A stretch of 13,725 nt of DNA from positions 1-13,725 of the forward strand of contig DUGG01000074.1 of assembly GCA_013331515.1 (NCBI GenBank). The letters are read 5' to 3'. Origin of the DNA: Candidatus Woesearchaeota archaeon. GTDB lineage: Archaea > Nanobdellota > Nanobdellia > Woesearchaeales > UBA10216. Positions within the stretch are counted from its first letter, which is position 1, and each line of letters begins with the position of its first letter. The position numbers were made by a program, and so were the translations under genes. Under the pieces are notes generated by a model that worked only from the letters and a program-made list of their open reading frames with translations, had not been told where the DNA came from and searched no databases. Positions 12,060 to 13,725 of this stretch are shown piece after piece.

Positions 12060-12479
12060 ATGGCAAGGAGAAAGCAGAATACGGGGCTAAGGGAAAAGGC
12101 GCTGAGCGCAGCCAGCGGCCTGAGCGGTCTTATGGGAGTGTTCAGTTCATGGACCGTCTGCCATAACGTCTGCACCGCAGCCATCGCACTTTTGGCAATC
12201 ATCGGAATAACCGTGGCAGGAATGCCGCTGCTTTTCCTCCAGAGCGTGGCCGTGCCATTCTGGACCGCCGCAGTTTTAATCTTCGCCGTGCTGGTTGCCC
12301 TGAAACTTAAGGGGATGGGCTGCTTGTCCGGAAACGCCTTGATGCTGAACGGAGGGCTGATTCTTTTTGGGATGCCACTGCAGTCGTTGCAGGGTTTTAT
12401 CCTGCTCTTCAGGCTCGCAGGCTCGGTCCTCATTCTTGCGGCGGTTGCAAGGTATGTCAGTTCCCGTTTCAGGAAGTGA
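12060..12479 (+). CDS. Small membrane protein with CHNVC motif, MerT/MerC-like in outline
   Basis: A 139-residue protein with four membrane helices (about 20-30 onward through 132) and a basic start (MARRKQNTGLREK). Near the first helix is SSWTVCHNVCTAAIALLAI (C34, C38), and a further Cys is at C88 (KGMGCLSGN). Cys pairs inside the first helix are a mark of mercuric ion carriers MerT and MerC, but the rest of the sequence is not clearly of those families, so I only note the resemblance. The ATG follows the YHS gene stop with no gap, implying coupled translation. Together with ZIP and YHS it suggests uptake or handling of a soft metal such as copper. A T-run after its stop ends the unit. Confidence 0.6.
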   Translation: MARRKQNTGLREKALSAASGLSGLMGVFSSWTVCHNVCTAAIALLAIIGITVAGMPLLFLQSVAVPFWTAAVLIFAVLVALKLKGMGCLSGNALMLNGGLILFGMPLQSLQGFILLFRLAGSVLILAAVARYVSSRFRK

Positions 12480-12484
12480 GCGGA

Positions 12485-12489
12485 TTTTT
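12485..12489 (+). terminator. T-run ending the gdhA-ZIP-YHS unit
   Basis: Five T residues start 6 bases after the TGA at 12477-12479 and before the promoter of the next gene. Consistent with an archaeal U-tract terminator. Confidence 0.35.
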
Positions 12490-12501
12490 CTGCTGTTGCC
12501 C

Positions 12502-12526
12502 CGTTATATCGATATTAGATATAACG
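12502..12526. promoter_or_regulatory. 9-bp inverted repeat upstream of TATA box
   Basis: CGTTATATC (12502-12510) and GATATAACG (12518-12526) are perfect inverted repeats separated by GATATTA. The dyad ends about 5 bases upstream of the TATA box, where a regulator could block or help TFB/TBP. It differs from the TGTAAAGCTTTACA operator, so it may serve a second regulator. Confidence 0.5.
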
Positions 12527-12531
12527 AAAAG

Positions 12532-12539
12532 TTTATATA
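12532..12539 (+). promoter_or_regulatory. TATA box of the PCYCGC-type gene
   Basis: TTTATATA, placing transcription start near 12560-12565. This lies upstream of the ATG at 12584 and downstream of the longer in-frame ATG at 12476, which it therefore excludes. Confidence 0.7.
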
Positions 12540-12543
12540 CTAG

Positions 12544-12565
12544 AAGCTTTACACTTTTTGAAAAG
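12544..12565. promoter_or_regulatory. Candidate BlaI-type operator, second copy
   Basis: AAGCTTTACA (12544-12553) is identical to 4664-4673, the right part of the palindrome in the repressor's own promoter. The following 12 bases, ending GAAAAG, keep 9 of 12 matches. It lies between the TATA box and the predicted transcription start, a position that suits repression. GAAGCTTT (12543-12550) and AAAGCTTC (12562-12569) also form an inverted repeat. Confidence 0.5.
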
Positions 12566-12583
12566 CTTCGGAGGGACGGGAAA

Positions 12584-13093
12584 ATGGCGATGTCAAAATG
12601 GGTTTCTGTTTTAATTATCGTCGTGCTTCTTGCCGGCACAGTTGTTCCGCTATTGAAGCTGTACAGCACAAAGGGCCATGCCGGTGATGTTGGCGGCGAT
12701 GAGGATGCGGTCACTGCAAACCTTGCCTTGCCGGACTTCGCAACAAGGGATGCCAAGACCCTGAAGGCATACGAAATCGCCTCTACAACCAGAAAGGAGG
12801 ATTTCGGATTCCTAACATGCCACTGCGGCTGCGGCATGCATGCCATGAGCCACAGGGGAAAGACAATCCCAAAAATGAACAACCTCCGGGACTGCTTCGT
12901 CAGGGGTGACGGAACATGGGAGGACCATGCAGCAATTGACTGCCCCTACTGCGTTGACCTCGCCGTGATGGCTGACGACATGCTCAACAAAGGCTACACG
13001 CTGAGACAGGTAAGGGAACTCATTGACACCAAGTACAACAGCATTGCGCCTTCCCAAAGGGCGATGGACATGAACCCGCCAATGCCGCAGTGA
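12584..13093 (+). CDS. Membrane-anchored PCYCGC-motif-like Cys/His-rich protein
   Basis: The ATG at 12584 follows a good ribosome site (GGAGGG, 12570-12575) and the promoter; a longer frame from 12476 would start before the TATA box. The 169-residue product has one membrane helix (about 6-25) and then an external domain: FLTCHCGCGMHAMSH (C79, C81, C83, H86, H90), NNLRDCFV (C104), H115, IDCPYCVDLA (C120, C123) and the end VRELIDTKYNSIAP. The order 'CxCGC..H ... LRDCF ... H...C..C ... ID..Y' fits the PCYCGC-motif family, known mainly as bacterial lipoproteins of unknown function. Here a membrane helix replaces the lipobox. The Cys/His set looks metal-binding. Its promoter shares a half-operator with the BlaI-type gene. 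Confidence 0.78.
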   Translation: MAMSKWVSVLIIVVLLAGTVVPLLKLYSTKGHAGDVGGDEDAVTANLALPDFATRDAKTLKAYEIASTTRKEDFGFLTCHCGCGMHAMSHRGKTIPKMNNLRDCFVRGDGTWEDHAAIDCPYCVDLAVMADDMLNKGYTLRQVRELIDTKYNSIAPSQRAMDMNPPMPQ

Positions 13094-13098
13094 TTAAT

Positions 13099-13605
13099 AT
13101 GCTCAGAAAAGCCCTTGCAGTCCTTGCAGCAGCAGCCTTCGCCGCGCAACCAGTGGTTGCGCACTGCCCATTGTGCGCGGCTGCAACGGCAGGTGGTGTT
13201 GCCGCTACCAGGCTCCTTGGGGTGGATGATACAGTAGTTGGCACATTCATCGGCGGCTTTGCCGTCTCGACAGGGCTTTGGTTCAGCAATTGGCTCTCGA
13301 AAAAGCGGCAAGGCGCGGCAATTCCCCTGCAGCGGGCAATTTCTGTCATTGCATCTGTTGCCCTCATGATTCTTACGCTTTACCTGGCAAGGCTCTTGGG
13401 TTCGGCAGACCCTTCTTTCCTCATGTTTGGCGTTGACAAGCTTCTTGTGGGCCTTCTTGTCGGTTCTGCGGCCACGGTTGCCGCGTTTGCAGTACACAAG
13501 TGGATAAGGGCAGTCAGGGGCAGGAGCCTTATGCCTTACCAGGGTATTGCAGTTACCTTGGCGGCATTGGCCTTTACCGGGGCTGTTTTTTACATAGTGA
13601 CTTGA
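13099..13605 (+). CDS. Membrane protein with external CPLC motif
   Basis: A GTG at 13090 overlaps the previous stop, but the ATG at 13099 has GTGAT (13090-13094) as ribosome site and is preferred, giving 168 residues. The start is a signal-peptide-like helix (MLRKALAVLAAAAFAAQPVV) followed directly by AHCPLCAAATAGG with C23 and C26 in a CxxC pair. Three or four membrane helices follow, including DTVVGTFIGGFAVSTGLW, and a final one ends VFYIVT. I associate the 'AHCPLCxxG' start with uncharacterised small membrane proteins of archaea and bacteria. The CxxC at the membrane surface, and its place behind the PCYCGC-type gene, point to thiol or metal transfer. Function not known. Confidence 0.7.
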   Translation: MLRKALAVLAAAAFAAQPVVAHCPLCAAATAGGVAATRLLGVDDTVVGTFIGGFAVSTGLWFSNWLSKKRQGAAIPLQRAISVIASVALMILTLYLARLLGSADPSFLMFGVDKLLVGLLVGSAATVAAFAVHKWIRAVRGRSLMPYQGIAVTLAALAFTGAVFYIVT

Positions 13606-13609
13606 AAAA

Positions 13610-13725
13610 ATGGAAAATTTCATCAGGCAGATTGAGGAAGTGAAGAAGAAGACCGGGCTGGACCTCTCCCTTGGCGAGGACCTGAGCATCGGGCTGATGA
13701 ACCTGATAAGCCTTGAGGAGCATTT
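13610..13725 (+). CDS. Hypothetical protein, N-terminal part
   Basis: The frame opens with ATG at 13610, 4 bases after the previous stop, and runs off the window after 38 codons. A GTGA (13597-13600) serves as ribosome site. The visible part, MENFIRQIEEVKKKTGLDLS then LGEDLSIGLMNLISLEEHF, is soluble and helical with no signal sequence. It resembles small conserved archaeal proteins I have seen without assigned function. It probably belongs to the same transcript as the two genes before it. Confidence 0.6.
   Translation, partial: MENFIRQIEEVKKKTGLDLSLGEDLSIGLMNLISLEEH

Noticed and set aside
12476..12583. N-terminal extension of the PCYCGC-type protein
   Set aside because: The extension covers the promoter, both dyads and the ribosome site.
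1..13725. CRISPR array, rRNA, tRNA genes or transposase
   Set aside because: No regularly spaced direct repeats, no recognisable RNA gene motifs on either strand, and no translated frame with transposase or integrase signatures.

Overview
The window looks archaeal. Strong TATA boxes sit 25-30 bases upstream of start codons, several genes appear leaderless, internal operon genes often carry GGTGA or GGAGG ribosome sites, and the left edge holds a free-standing ATP-cone protein of archaeal type. GC content is roughly 50-55% by eye. Several proteins resemble uncharacterised families I associate with DPANN-type archaea, but the sequence alone does not fix a lineage.

Layout. Bases 1-302 are the end of an ATP-cone gene. 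It converges on an unrecognised 432-residue minus-strand gene (284-1582) that seems more AT-rich than its neighbours. About 340 bases of intergenic DNA (1583-1920) hold several inverted repeats, including two nearly identical hairpins that differ by one compensatory base pair. Then come two small divergent genes (1921-2142 minus; 2249-2419 plus) that share a TATA element.

The rest (2433-13605) is a dense set of genes for envelope thiol, redox and metal handling. A minus-strand operon (4619 to 2433) encodes three membrane-anchored proteins: a Cys-rich protein, a 78-residue protein that is little more than anchor plus tether, and a triple thioredoxin-fold protein. The first two end in the same tail, DLPxMVGGC. 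Divergent from this operon is a long plus-strand operon (4720-9833): BlaI-type repressor, M56-like membrane metallopeptidase, a protein with an internal zinc finger and an external His-rich domain, CcdA-like thiol transporter, membrane-anchored thioredoxin, ferric-reductase-like membrane protein, anchored rhodanese and a CBS-pair protein. A third unit (9877-12479) has glutamate dehydrogenase, a ZIP metal transporter, a 42-residue YHS-domain protein and a small membrane protein with a CHNVC motif. A fourth unit (12584 onward) starts with a protein of the PCYCGC-motif type, then a CPLC membrane protein and a partial hypothetical.

How they may work together (inference). CcdA would carry reducing equivalents across the membrane to the anchored thioredoxins, which would keep Cys-rich, metal- or sulfur-binding proteins reduced. 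The BlaI/M56 pair would control this in response to an envelope signal. A palindrome in the divergent BlaI promoter (4660-4673) is half-shared with a site just downstream of the TATA box of the PCYCGC-type gene (12544-12565), suggesting that both are one regulon.
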